64,000 nt of DNA from Sulfidibacter corallicola (GTDB taxonomy: Bacteria; Acidobacteriota; Holophagae; Acanthopleuribacterales; Acanthopleuribacteraceae), in contig NZ_CP071793.1 in assembly GCF_017498545.1 (NCBI RefSeq), positions 4,489,001-4,553,000 on the forward strand. Reading direction: 5' to 3'. Below the pieces are notes generated by a model. The model saw only the letters and a program-made list of their open reading frames with translations, was not told the DNA's origin and ran no database searches. Every line of letters begins with the position of its first letter. Within the stretch, counting starts at the first letter, position 1. The translations under genes and the position numbers were made by a program. Positions 44,793 through 52,692 of this stretch are shown in pieces.

Positions 44793-46187
44793 TCAACCGG
44801 CATGGGGATCCAACTTGTATTTTTCCATACGGCGATAAAGGCTGCTCCGCCCCAATCCGAGCTCACGCGCGGCCGCCTTGATGTTTCCGTCGGTACGAAA
44901 CAGGGCCCGTTCGATCAAGTGGCGCTCGGCTTGATCGAGCGTCATGTGCTCCAGGTTGGGACGCGTCGCTGTCGCGGCAGACTTCGTGGCGGGTGCGACG
45001 AGGCCCAGGTCCGCGGCGGTGATCGAGAACCCGCGTGCGAGCAGAACCCCACGCTGTATCGCGTGATCCAGTTCGCGAACATTGCCTGGCCAGGAATGGG
45101 CCAGCAACTCGGAACGTGCCTCGGGAGACAACTCGATGCCGGCTTTTTGGTATTTGGCAGCGTGACGTTCGAGGAAGGATTCCGCCAGCGGTATGATGTC
45201 GTCATGCCGCGCCCGTAGCGGCGGAAGACGTATTTCGATCGTATTGAGCCGAAAAAGCAAATCCTCGCGATACGAACCTTCGCGAGCCATCGCTCCCAGA
45301 TCGGCATTCGTGGCGGAGAGCAACCGCACATCTACCGCTTCGGTTCGGGAGGAGCCCAGCGGTTCGAATTCTCCGGTCTCGATGACGCGAAGCAGCTTGG
45401 CCTGTAGCGGCAGGGAGATGTTTCCGATTTCATCGAGAAAGAGCGTGCCGCCATCCGCACGCTTGAAACGGCCCTCGCGGGCGGTACGGGCATCCGTGAA
45501 GGCTCCCTTGGTATGGCCGAAGAGCTCGCTTTCGAAAAGGCTGTCGGAGAGGGCGCCCGTGTTGACGGTGATCATCATCTCGCCGGCACGATCGGAACCG
45601 GCGTGCAGGGCACGGGCGGTCAACCCCTTGCCGGTCCCGTGTTCACCGGTAATCAGGATGTTGGCATCGGTCGGGGCGACTCGCTCGATCAAGTCGAGGA
45701 CACGGTTCATGGCGGGAGATCGTGCGATCATGCCATCTTCTCGGTCCCGAACCAAAAGTCGGTTCTCCTGTTGGAGATGACGGTTCCGGCGATTGACCCG
45801 CCCGAGAGCGAGCTGGTTTTTCACGATACTCAGCAGACGTTGATTGTCCCACGGCTTCTCCACGAAATCCCTGGCACCGCGCTGAAGCGCACTGACCGCG
45901 AGGTTCACGGTCGCGTAAGCAGTCATGACCACGATGGGCAGGTCCGCATCGGCCATGCGGAGGACTGCCAATAAATCGAGACCTTCCTCACCGGAAGTGG
46001 TATCTCGCGTGTAATTCATGTCGATGAGCGCCAGATCGAAGCGGCTACGCTCCAGTTTGGCGCAGACCTCGCCCGGAGAGCCCGCGAGTTCGGTGCGGTA
46101 CCCTTCGCTTTTCAGAAGCAGGCGCAGCGCCCTCAATACTTCCTCTTTATCATCGGCAATCAATATGCGAGGGTGGCCGCTACTCAT
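44793..46187 (-). CDS. NtrC-family sigma-54-dependent response regulator
   Basis: A 464-residue activator with the classical three parts. Receiver: acid pocket ADD, phosphoacceptor D56, T89 and K111. AAA+ domain: Walker A GEHGTGKG at 181-188, the sigma-54 contact loop GAFTDA (228-233, usual form GAFTGA), Walker B GTLFLDEIG and arginine fingers in FRLNTIEIRLPPLR. C-terminal Fis-type helix-turn-helix NIKAAARELGLGRSSLYRRMEKYKL. Start ATG 46187 has GGAG eight bases upstream. It is the first gene of a regulator/kinase pair; the nearby -24/-12 promoter suggests it activates the downstream ABC operon when phosphorylated. Confidence 0.95.
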   Translation of the reverse strand: MSSGHPRILIADDKEEVLRALRLLLKSEGYRTELAGSPGEVCAKLERSRFDLALIDMNYTRDTTSGEEGLDLLAVLRMADADLPIVVMTAYATVNLAVSALQRGARDFVEKPWDNQRLLSIVKNQLALGRVNRRNRHLQQENRLLVRDREDGMIARSPAMNRVLDLIERVAPTDANILITGEHGTGKGLTARALHAGSDRAGEMMITVNTGALSDSLFESELFGHTKGAFTDARTAREGRFKRADGGTLFLDEIGNISLPLQAKLLRVIETGEFEPLGSSRTEAVDVRLLSATNADLGAMAREGSYREDLLFRLNTIEIRLPPLRARHDDIIPLAESFLERHAAKYQKAGIELSPEARSELLAHSWPGNVRELDHAIQRGVLLARGFSITAADLGLVAPATKSAATATRPNLEHMTLDQAERHLIERALFRTDGNIKAAARELGLGRSSLYRRMEKYKLDPHAG

Positions 46188-46313
46188 CGACGCGCTCCAT
46201 TCGTAAAGCCATCGATCTCACTATATGGAGCGAACCCCTGAGCGTCAAGGGGCCTCCGAGCGCACTTCTCTCTCGGGCGAAAGGAAATCGAACCCCCGTT
46301 TTCCAGGAACGTC

Positions 46314-46351
46314 ACCGACCCACATCCATCACGTGATCGATGAGGGTCGGT
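46314..46351. repeat. 38-base inverted repeat between symporter and regulator genes
   Basis: Arms of 18 bases with two mismatches around a central CG; outer arms are ACCGACCC and GGGTCGGT, and the centre contains TCACGTGA. It lies 85 bases after the small accessory gene stop and 126 bases before the regulator start. No T-run follows on either strand. It could be a factor-assisted stop for the symporter transcript or a regulator site. Confidence 0.55.
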
Positions 46352-46436
46352 CTTCCTGGGTGCGACTGCGAGCGGGCTTCGAATCTCGCCGATCAGGAAC
46401 CTTCGGGTCGGGAATCCCACTCGTGTCCCGTGGCCT

Positions 46437-46607
46437 TCAGGGTGCCTCCTCGTCGTTTCGCTCTCTTTGGCGGCGCTGCTCCTCCATCGTCTGAAACAGC
46501 TCGCGAATGTCTCGATACCCACCGATCGTGACGAACACCGCCAGCACCGCGAACAATGCCAGCACGACGACGAAACAAATCTTCCAAAAGGCTATCCAAA
46601 AATCCAC
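46437..46607 (-). CDS. small single-helix symporter accessory protein
   Basis: A 56-residue protein with one hydrophobic segment (WKICFVVVLALFAVLAVFV) followed by GGYRDIRELF and a charged tail ending EEQRRQRERNDEEAP. Short proteins of this form lie beside many sodium/solute symporter genes. The start is set by AGGAGG seven bases before GTG 46607; another GTG at 46613, overlapping the symporter stop, is too close to that site. It follows the symporter directly, so both are on one transcript, and it probably binds the symporter in the membrane. Function is inferred from size, form and position. Confidence 0.75.
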   Translation of the reverse strand: MDFWIAFWKICFVVVLALFAVLAVFVTIGGYRDIRELFQTMEEQRRQRERNDEEAP

Positions 46608-46609
46608 GA

Positions 46610-48196
46610 TCACACCTCCTGCATCTGCGCCTTGTCGTTGAGCGCCTCGCGACGCGCCTCCGACATGGCGTAGGAATTATCGGGGAACAACAAAGACCCC
46701 AGGACCATCACGAACAGCGAAAAGGCCACCGTGAGCAGGCCGACCCGCTCGCCCGAAATCTGGATGCCCAGCAGCGCCTGAACCGGGCCGAGACCGACCA
46801 CGGCGAAGATCCCGCTCAGCAAGGCCAGAAAGGCCCCGGTGGAACTGGCCCGCTTCCAGTAGAGCCCGCCCAACAGGACGGCGAAGGAGCCGGTGAAATA
46901 GATGGCGCCGGTCACCGCCATGTAGTCCCAGATGTCGTCGTTCCCCTTGTAGAAGAGGCCCCAGTACAGGATGTACAGGCCGATCACCACGATCAGGATG
47001 CGGGTGCACTTGATGCGCTCGGCCCCGGTCATCCCGTTGCGGCGCAAGGGGGCGATCACGTCCTGGGTCAGGACCGAGCTCCACGCCAGGAGATAGGAAT
47101 CGTGGGTGGACATGAACGCCGCGATCATCGCCGCCGAAATCAACCCGATGATCCCCGTAGGAATGATGCGTCCCAAAAAGATGGGCATCGCATAGAGGTT
47201 GTCGAGTGGGGCACTGCCGTCCGTGGGGAAGAACAGGGCGTTGAGTTCGGGAGACTTGGTGGTGATCAACACGAACGCCGCGATTCCCAGGAAGTTGGGA
47301 ATCAGGAACCGGATCATGAAGGAAATGGACGACCACATGTATTGTTTCTTGACGGTTTTCGCATCCTTGGCGGCCAGGGCCCGGGCTACCGCCGTCGGCC
47401 AGATGGCACAACTCACCAGGCCGGCCGTGAACGCCATCCACAGCACGTATTCCAACCCGAAGGCTCCTTCACTGACAAAGGGATCGAAACCCGCCTGGCC
47501 TTTCGCGGCCACGATCGTTTCGAATAAATGGTCCCAACCGATCACCTGGATCGCCACGTAGGTCGCGACCAGCATGCCCGCCGAGAGCACGACAAATTGA
47601 ATGTAGTCGGTCACCACCACCGAGAACATACCGCCCAGCGTGGTGTAGATCAGGACCAGGACCAGCAGCAGCGTCATCACCAGCGGCAGGGCCCAACCCT
47701 GGGCCGACAACCCCGTGACGCCGACGATGAAAATCGATCCCACCTTCAGGAAGAGACCCATGTTGAGAATGCCGCCCAGTGCCAACATGATCCCGCCCAA
47801 CACGCGGGTCTTGCGGTCGAAGCGCTTCTCGTAATACTCGGGAATGGTCAGCACTTCCGACTCGCGCAACTTGGCGACGATAAAGCCGGATGCACCCACC
47901 AGAAAGGTCACGATGCCCGCCACCAAGGCGATGTGAAACGCGGCGAAGCCACCCGTGAACCCCTTTTGGGAACTGTACATGACGGTGACGAGACCCATCT
48001 CGGTCCCGGTCATGGTGGCGATGCCCAGACAGGTGCCCAGGGCACGGCCGGCGCCGATGTAGTCGGTCATGTTCACGACGAACTTGCGAACGAAGAGACC
48101 GATCACGACGGAAATACTGAGGTAGAGCAGGACAATCACCCAATCGATGGAAGAGAAGTTGGTCTGACTGAGAATCTCAGCGGTGTGTTCGTTCAT
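46610..48196 (-). CDS. sodium:solute symporter (SSS family)
   Basis: A 528-residue inner-membrane transporter with about 13 hydrophobic segments and the SSS hallmarks: an N-terminal IDWVIVLLYLSISVVIGL helix, DYIGAGRALGT before the next helix, SEVLTIPEYYEKRFDRKTR, IYTTLGGMFSVVVTDYIQFVVLSAG and MIAAFMSTHDSYLLAWSSVLTQDV in the C-terminal half. It should import a small organic solute with Na+. The divergent kinase and NagB-PIG-L genes suggest an amino sugar such as N-acetylglucosamine, though the family also moves sialic acid and other sugars. An operator-like element lies 21 bases upstream of the start. Confidence 0.94.
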   Translation of the reverse strand: MNEHTAEILSQTNFSSIDWVIVLLYLSISVVIGLFVRKFVVNMTDYIGAGRALGTCLGIATMTGTEMGLVTVMYSSQKGFTGGFAAFHIALVAGIVTFLVGASGFIVAKLRESEVLTIPEYYEKRFDRKTRVLGGIMLALGGILNMGLFLKVGSIFIVGVTGLSAQGWALPLVMTLLLVLVLIYTTLGGMFSVVVTDYIQFVVLSAGMLVATYVAIQVIGWDHLFETIVAAKGQAGFDPFVSEGAFGLEYVLWMAFTAGLVSCAIWPTAVARALAAKDAKTVKKQYMWSSISFMIRFLIPNFLGIAAFVLITTKSPELNALFFPTDGSAPLDNLYAMPIFLGRIIPTGIIGLISAAMIAAFMSTHDSYLLAWSSVLTQDVIAPLRRNGMTGAERIKCTRILIVVIGLYILYWGLFYKGNDDIWDYMAVTGAIYFTGSFAVLLGGLYWKRASSTGAFLALLSGIFAVVGLGPVQALLGIQISGERVGLLTVAFSLFVMVLGSLLFPDNSYAMSEARREALNDKAQMQEV

Positions 48197-48217
48197 GGCG
48201 ATGGTTCCTTGCGCGAA

Positions 48218-48238
48218 TTAGTTTATTGATATTACAAA
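48218..48238 (-). promoter_or_regulatory. operator-like AT-rich element upstream of symporter
   Basis: Read on the minus strand, this 21-base element begins TTTGT and ends AAACTAA. It matches the element at 48557-48577 in 17 of 21 positions and ends 21 bases before the symporter start. Candidate shared operator. Confidence 0.5.
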
Positions 48239-48556
48239 CAATGATTCCACGGACGCAAGACATCTTTTCGCCGAGGCCGTGTTTTTTCTCACCAATGACA
48301 AGGCTTCGCAGAAAAATTTCGATGCTCGCGAGCAAGCCTGGATTCGTATATCACCTCACGATTCACCGATCGATCTTTGTGGATTGGACCAAACCAGGCC
48401 GAAACGCGCCCCGCCATGGCCCAGATCCAGGCTGGCGCAAGCCCTCGAGGCATTTTTTATTACCCACTTAAACACCGTATTTAAAGCATGAAAATTCGCA
48501 AACTTCTTTTTTTCTTGTTTTTTGGTGATGCGCTCCGTACAATTTGACCAGATTCA
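48239..48556. other. intergenic stretch between divergent amino-sugar genes
   Basis: Holds the promoters of the symporter and the ROK kinase units. The part near the ROK gene (48480-48545) is AT-rich. I see no convincing gene and no clear -35/-10 pair. Confidence 0.5.
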
Positions 48557-48577
48557 TTTGTTAAATAAATAAACAAA
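48557..48577 (+). promoter_or_regulatory. operator-like inverted repeat upstream of ROK kinase
   Basis: TTTGTT-N9-AACAAA, an imperfectly spaced palindrome ending 22 bases before ATG 48600. It resembles the element at 48218-48238 (17 of 21 positions), which sits at a matching distance from the divergent symporter gene. Confidence 0.55.
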
Positions 48578-48599
48578 TAAATCACGAGGTCGCCCACCC

Positions 48600-49631
48600 A
48601 TGGTCACCAGGATTCATCCCCATCGAACCGACGTCGCCCGGCCGCCTTCCGGCGTGCAATCCCTGTTCATCGGGGTCGACATCGGCGGCACCAACTCCGA
48701 GATCGGCTTCGTCGACGGCGAGGGCCGGTGCCTGCGCAAGATCGTGATCCCCACCTTGCCCTACCATCCCTTTCGTCGCTTCATCGACGAGTTCGTCGCC
48801 CAGATCCGCGCCGGCCTCGAGGGCCTGAGCAACTATACCTGTGTCGGGATGGGCGTCGCCGCACCGGGCGCCAATTCGCTGGACGGCCGCATTCGCGACC
48901 CGACGAATTTCGGCTGGCCCGACGTGGACCTGGCGCGGGTGCTGCGTGATTTTTTTCCGTTCCCCATTCGGGTCGCCAACGACGCGACCGCCGCGGCCAT
49001 CGGCGAGAAGAAACACGGTGCGGCCAAGAACTGGCGCAACTTCATCATGATCACCCTGGGAACCGGCCTGGGTGGTGGCATTTTCGTCGATGATCAGCCC
49101 CTGATCGGTCACCGCGGCTTCGCGGGAGAGTTGGGCCACACGCCCGCGGAGCCCGGCGACCGGCTTTGCGGCTGCGGTCGCTACGGCTGCCTGGAAACCT
49201 ACGCCTCGGCCACCGGCCTGCGCCGAACCATGCTGGCCCTGACCGCCAAATACGGCGACCGCAGCGGCCGTTTCCAAGACGTCAGTTACAACGAACTCAG
49301 CGCCCGAGCGATTTGGGAGGCGGCCTGCGCCGGCGATCCCCCCGCCCTGGAGGCCTTCGAAATCACGGGCAGCGTCCTGGGCCGCAAAATGGCCGAGTGG
49401 GTGCCGATCTTCGATCCCGAGGCCTTCGTGCTGTTCGGCGGCCTGACCCGAGCGGGTTCGTTCCTGCTGGAACCGGTGCGCAAGGCGTTCCGCGCAAGCC
49501 TGGCCAACGTGTTCTCCGGCGACATCCCCATCGTGCTCTCCCAGGTACCGGAAAGCGAAGCGGCCATCCTGGGTGCCTGTCACATCCCCGAATACCTACC
49601 CGAGTCCCTATCCATAAAGGAGGAGGCCTGA
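48600..49631 (+). CDS. ROK-family sugar kinase
   Basis: A 343-residue cytoplasmic kinase that phosphorylates a hexose or N-acetylhexosamine with ATP. The phosphate loop is DIGGTN (27-32), the catalytic Asp lies in NDATAA (D128), ITLGTGLGGG forms the second phosphate motif, and the ROK signature follows with ELGH (177-180) and a zinc site CGCGRYGCLE (C190, C192, C197). There is no helix-turn-helix, so it is an enzyme and not a ROK repressor. The ribosome site is GAGG, 11 bases upstream. Three bases separate it from the NagB fusion gene. Given that gene, GlcNAc or glucosamine is the likely substrate, but glucose is not excluded. Confidence 0.92.
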   Translation: MVTRIHPHRTDVARPPSGVQSLFIGVDIGGTNSEIGFVDGEGRCLRKIVIPTLPYHPFRRFIDEFVAQIRAGLEGLSNYTCVGMGVAAPGANSLDGRIRDPTNFGWPDVDLARVLRDFFPFPIRVANDATAAAIGEKKHGAAKNWRNFIMITLGTGLGGGIFVDDQPLIGHRGFAGELGHTPAEPGDRLCGCGRYGCLETYASATGLRRTMLALTAKYGDRSGRFQDVSYNELSARAIWEAACAGDPPALEAFEITGSVLGRKMAEWVPIFDPEAFVLFGGLTRAGSFLLEPVRKAFRASLANVFSGDIPIVLSQVPESEAAILGACHIPEYLPESLSIKEEA

Positions 49632-49634
49632 CTT

Positions 49635-51989
49635 ATGAGCAATCCACACCTCGATCGACCCGACCTTTCCGCCGTAGAGCGAACGTTGATGGAGCGAGGC
49701 GGACAGGCGGACCGATACGCACCTCGCGAAAAGATCCGGACGCTCGTCGTCGAACATTTCCCGATGCTGGGCAAGGTGACGGCCTTGCGATTCCTGGAAT
49801 GGGCCCAAAGGAATCCGGACTGGTCGGTGGCACTCCCCACCGGCAAGACCCCGGAACACTTCATCAAATGGACCCAACGCATCCTGCGGGATTGGGACCG
49901 GGCCGAGGTGCGCCGCATTTTGGAAACCCACGGCCTCGATCCGGCGCGCAAACCCGACCTGAGCCGCCTGCACTTCATCCAGATCGACGACTTCTATCCG
50001 ATCCACGGTTGGCAACAGAACAGTTTCTTCCATTACGTCAACCGCTTCTATCTCGGTGGATTCGGTTTCGACCCCAAGAAGGCGTTGCTGATCGATCCCG
50101 ACAAGATCGGCCTGGACCCGGGTGAAGACCTGGATCAGGTCTGGCCCGAAGGCCAGGTGGACCTGTCCTTGAGAACACGCGCACCGCGCACCGCCCTCCA
50201 GCGGCGCCAACAGCGGCTGTTGGCCGAGGTCGACGAATTCTGCTACCGCTACGAAGAGCGGATTCGCGAGCTGGGCGGCGTGGGTTTCTTCCTGGGCGGC
50301 ATCGGTCCGGACGGGCACATCGGCTTCAACGTGCGCGGTTCCGACCATCTCTCGACGACGCGCCTCTGCGAGACCAACTACGAGACCCAGGCCGCGGCGG
50401 CTTCGGATTTGGGCGGCATCGAAATATCCAGCGCGCGCCTGGTCATCACCATCGGCCTGGGCACCATCACCTGGTGCCCCGAGACGACCGCGCTGGTCAT
50501 CGCGGCCGGGGAGGCCAAGGCGGCCATCGTACAACGCGCCATCGAGAGCGAGCCCAGCAACCAGGTTCCGGCCTCGGTGCTGCACAAGCTCGACAACGCC
50601 TGCTTCTACGTCACCAAGGGCGCGGCCCGCCTACTCACCGAACGACGCCACCACCAGCTCGAAACCCCCGAGACCTGGGACGACACCACCCAACGCTCCC
50701 TGGTCATCGATGCGGCCCTGAATGCCGGATGCAGCCTGGCCCAAACCGGTCACGAGCAGATCGAACGCCTGCGCTCGGGCAGCCTGTTGCTGGAGCGCCT
50801 GGAACGGCCGGTGGTGGAAGCATGCGACGGGGCGGCCTCCTTTTTGAAGGAAAGCCTGAACCGGGCCCTGGCCACGCCGTGCGGCGAGACCTTCCTGCAC
50901 ACGGCACCGCACCACGACGACATCATGCTCGGTTACCTGCCCTACCTCGCCCAGTTCGTGCAGGATCCGGCCAACAGCCACCGGTTCCAATACCTGACCA
51001 GTGGGTTCAACGCGGTCACCAACGGCTTCATGGTGGATCGCTGCAATTGGGCGAGCGCCTTGCTCCGCAACCCGGAGTGGCGTGCCGGCGCCCAGGCCTA
51101 TCTCGCACCGGACCGGCGCGAGCACCGCGAAGCCGAGGTCCAAATGTTCCTGGACGCCTTGGGCGCGGAAGACGCGACCGGTGCGGCACGGTCGGCAGTG
51201 GGGGCCAGACTCCTGGCCTGCGTGGCCGAAATCTACGGTGAACCCGATCCGGAGGCCTTGGAGCACCGCATCGACGCCCTGCGACACTATTTCCTGACCA
51301 CTTACCCCGGCAAGAAAGACGAACCCGAAGTCCAGAAACTCAAGGGCATGCTGCGCGAGTGGGAGGCGGAGGTCCTTTGGGGCCATCTGGGCTTCGGTCT
51401 CGACACCATCCACCACGCGCGGCTCGGCTTTTACAAGGGCGACATCTTCACCGAAGAGCCGGAGATCAACCGCGACGTGTTGCCGGTGCTGGAGGAAATT
51501 CGCCGCGTCCAGCCGAGCGTCGTGACGGTCGCCTTCGATCCCGAGGGCAGCGGGCCCGACACGCACTACAAGGTGATGCAGGCCGTGGCGGCCGCACTAC
51601 GCCTGTATCGCGACGAGACCGGCCGCAACGACATCCGAATCTGGGGGTACCGCAATGTCTGGTACCGGTTCCACCCCGCCGAGGCCGATCTGGTGGTGCC
51701 GGTGTCCCTGGGTCAAATGGCCGAGCTGCATCGACTGTTTTTGGATTCGTTCGCCTCCCAACGGGAGGCCTCCTTCCCCAGCTACGAACACCAGGGCCCC
51801 TTCTCCGAGTTGGCGCGCCAAATCCAAGTGGAACAGTACCGGCAAATTCGAACCTTGTTGGGCGAGTCGTTCCTACGCCGCCACCCCGATCCGAGAGTGC
51901 GCGCGGCACGTGGCTTCCTGTTCGTGCGGGTCATGGAATTGGACGAGTTCTTCGAAAAGACCCGCGAACTCAAGAAATCCATCGAGTAG
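49635..51989 (+). CDS. nagB: glucosamine-6-phosphate deaminase-PIG-L deacetylase fusion
   Basis: A 784-residue two-domain enzyme. Residues about 25-345 are NagB-like: PTGKTPE (68-74), the active-site IDDF (117-120) and GGIGPDGHIGFN (221-232), which together bind glucosamine-6-phosphate and convert it to fructose-6-phosphate and ammonia. Residues about 415-780 are a PIG-L/LmbE zinc deacetylase with APHHDD (H426, H427, D428, D429) in place of the common PHPDD, and further His residues in the C-terminal half (e.g. DTHYK). Such fusions are known in several phyla. The deacetylase could supply the substrate of the deaminase, which would explain the absence of nagA here; that coupling is inference. 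The ribosome site AGGAGG lies in the end of the kinase gene. Confidence 0.88.
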   Translation: MSNPHLDRPDLSAVERTLMERGGQADRYAPREKIRTLVVEHFPMLGKVTALRFLEWAQRNPDWSVALPTGKTPEHFIKWTQRILRDWDRAEVRRILETHGLDPARKPDLSRLHFIQIDDFYPIHGWQQNSFFHYVNRFYLGGFGFDPKKALLIDPDKIGLDPGEDLDQVWPEGQVDLSLRTRAPRTALQRRQQRLLAEVDEFCYRYEERIRELGGVGFFLGGIGPDGHIGFNVRGSDHLSTTRLCETNYETQAAAASDLGGIEISSARLVITIGLGTITWCPETTALVIAAGEAKAAIVQRAIESEPSNQVPASVLHKLDNACFYVTKGAARLLTERRHHQLETPETWDDTTQRSLVIDAALNAGCSLAQTGHEQIERLRSGSLLLERLERPVVEACDGAASFLKESLNRALATPCGETFLHTAPHHDDIMLGYLPYLAQFVQDPANSHRFQYLTSGFNAVTNGFMVDRCNWASALLRNPEWRAGAQAYLAPDRREHREAEVQMFLDALGAEDATGAARSAVGARLLACVAEIYGEPDPEALEHRIDALRHYFLTTYPGKKDEPEVQKLKGMLREWEAEVLWGHLGFGLDTIHHARLGFYKGDIFTEEPEINRDVLPVLEEIRRVQPSVVTVAFDPEGSGPDTHYKVMQAVAAALRLYRDETGRNDIRIWGYRNVWYRFHPAEADLVVPVSLGQMAELHRLFLDSFASQREASFPSYEHQGPFSELARQIQVEQYRQIRTLLGESFLRRHPDPRVRAARGFLFVRVMELDEFFEKTRELKKSIE

Positions 51990-52146
51990 GTCGGTGACGC
52001 GACCACATCGCGACCCTCGTTTCTTCGATTCCCTGAAGCCCTGCACTACCCCCCGCTCCCTTTCTACCGCTTTCTCGTAATTCTCGAAGCTCTCTATTCA
52101 TCGTGTGCAAACCACTTCGTGGTTTCTCCTCTATTTTCCAGGTTTG
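51990..52146. other. 3' flank of the amino-sugar operon
   Basis: No gene seen. A small 5-bp hairpin (ACCAC/GTGGT near 52111-52123) precedes the main terminator. Confidence 0.4.
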
Positions 52147-52183
52147 CCGCATGGGTCGATCCCCCGATCCATGCGGTTTTTTT
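52147..52183 (+). terminator. Rho-independent terminator of the amino-sugar operon
   Basis: A 12-bp stem (52147-52158 with 52165-52176, one G-T pair), six-base loop ATCCCC, then seven T residues at 52177-52183. It is 157 bases downstream of the NagB fusion stop and on the right strand. Confidence 0.85.
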
Positions 52184-52230
52184 GTGTGAGGAGCCAGAGC
52201 GAACCCGCCATTCGAGAAGGGAGACCGCAC

Positions 52231-52276
52231 ACCCCTGGTCGACAGGGGTCACTGCGGGGTCGGGAAAGGCGACCCC
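52231..52276. repeat. two adjacent 7-bp GC-rich hairpins
   Basis: ACCCCTG-GTCGA-CAGGGGT at 52231-52249 and GGGGTCG-GGAAAGG-CGACCCC at 52256-52276. They lie between the terminator and the larger inverted repeats upstream of the giant ATPase gene. Confidence 0.6.
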
Positions 52277-52386
52277 TTCGAACTTGCATGAATGGCAACC
52301 TTTCCGGCGCGGGTCGAGCTAGTGCTCATCGAGAAACAGGGTTTTTTGAAAATGCACCTCTGAATCGGCAGGATTGCCAACACCTA

Positions 52387-52468
52387 CTCATATGAGCAGT
52401 CAGGTATCAGGTGTCAGCTTATCACCTTAAAACAATGACCTTGCTGAGACCTGACACCTGATACCTGA
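52387..52468. repeat. palindrome plus 18-bp perfect inverted repeat
   Basis: CTCATATGAG (52387-52396) is directly followed by an inverted repeat with perfect 18-base arms at 52400-52417 and 52451-52468 and a 33-base loop. The arm itself is built from TCAGGTA-TCAGGTG-TCAG, a 7-base tandem unit. This resembles dispersed REP-like hairpins. Confidence 0.75.
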
Positions 52469-52471
52469 TCG

Positions 52472-52531
52472 CGTGCCCATCCAGCCGGACCGCTTGGCTT
52501 GTCGAAATGATTTCGTTTCATGATGGGCACG
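52472..52531. repeat. 10-bp perfect inverted repeat with inner hairpin
   Basis: CGTGCCCATC (52472-52481) and GATGGGCACG (52522-52531) form a stem around 40 bases that include CGAAAT-G-ATTTCG. It follows the previous repeat after three bases, so together they cover 52387-52531. Confidence 0.65.
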
Positions 52532-52692
52532 AGCTAATGAATTGAGACTGCTGTCAATAGGCTTGCGGTGATCGCATCGAGCCGACGTCGAAATCAGGAA
52601 TGGCATTTTTCGCCAAATTACAAATAAGCGTGATCTAAAACCCGAATCAAATTCGCATGTTTCTATAAAACCCTCCTTTTTTGTCAGCATGG

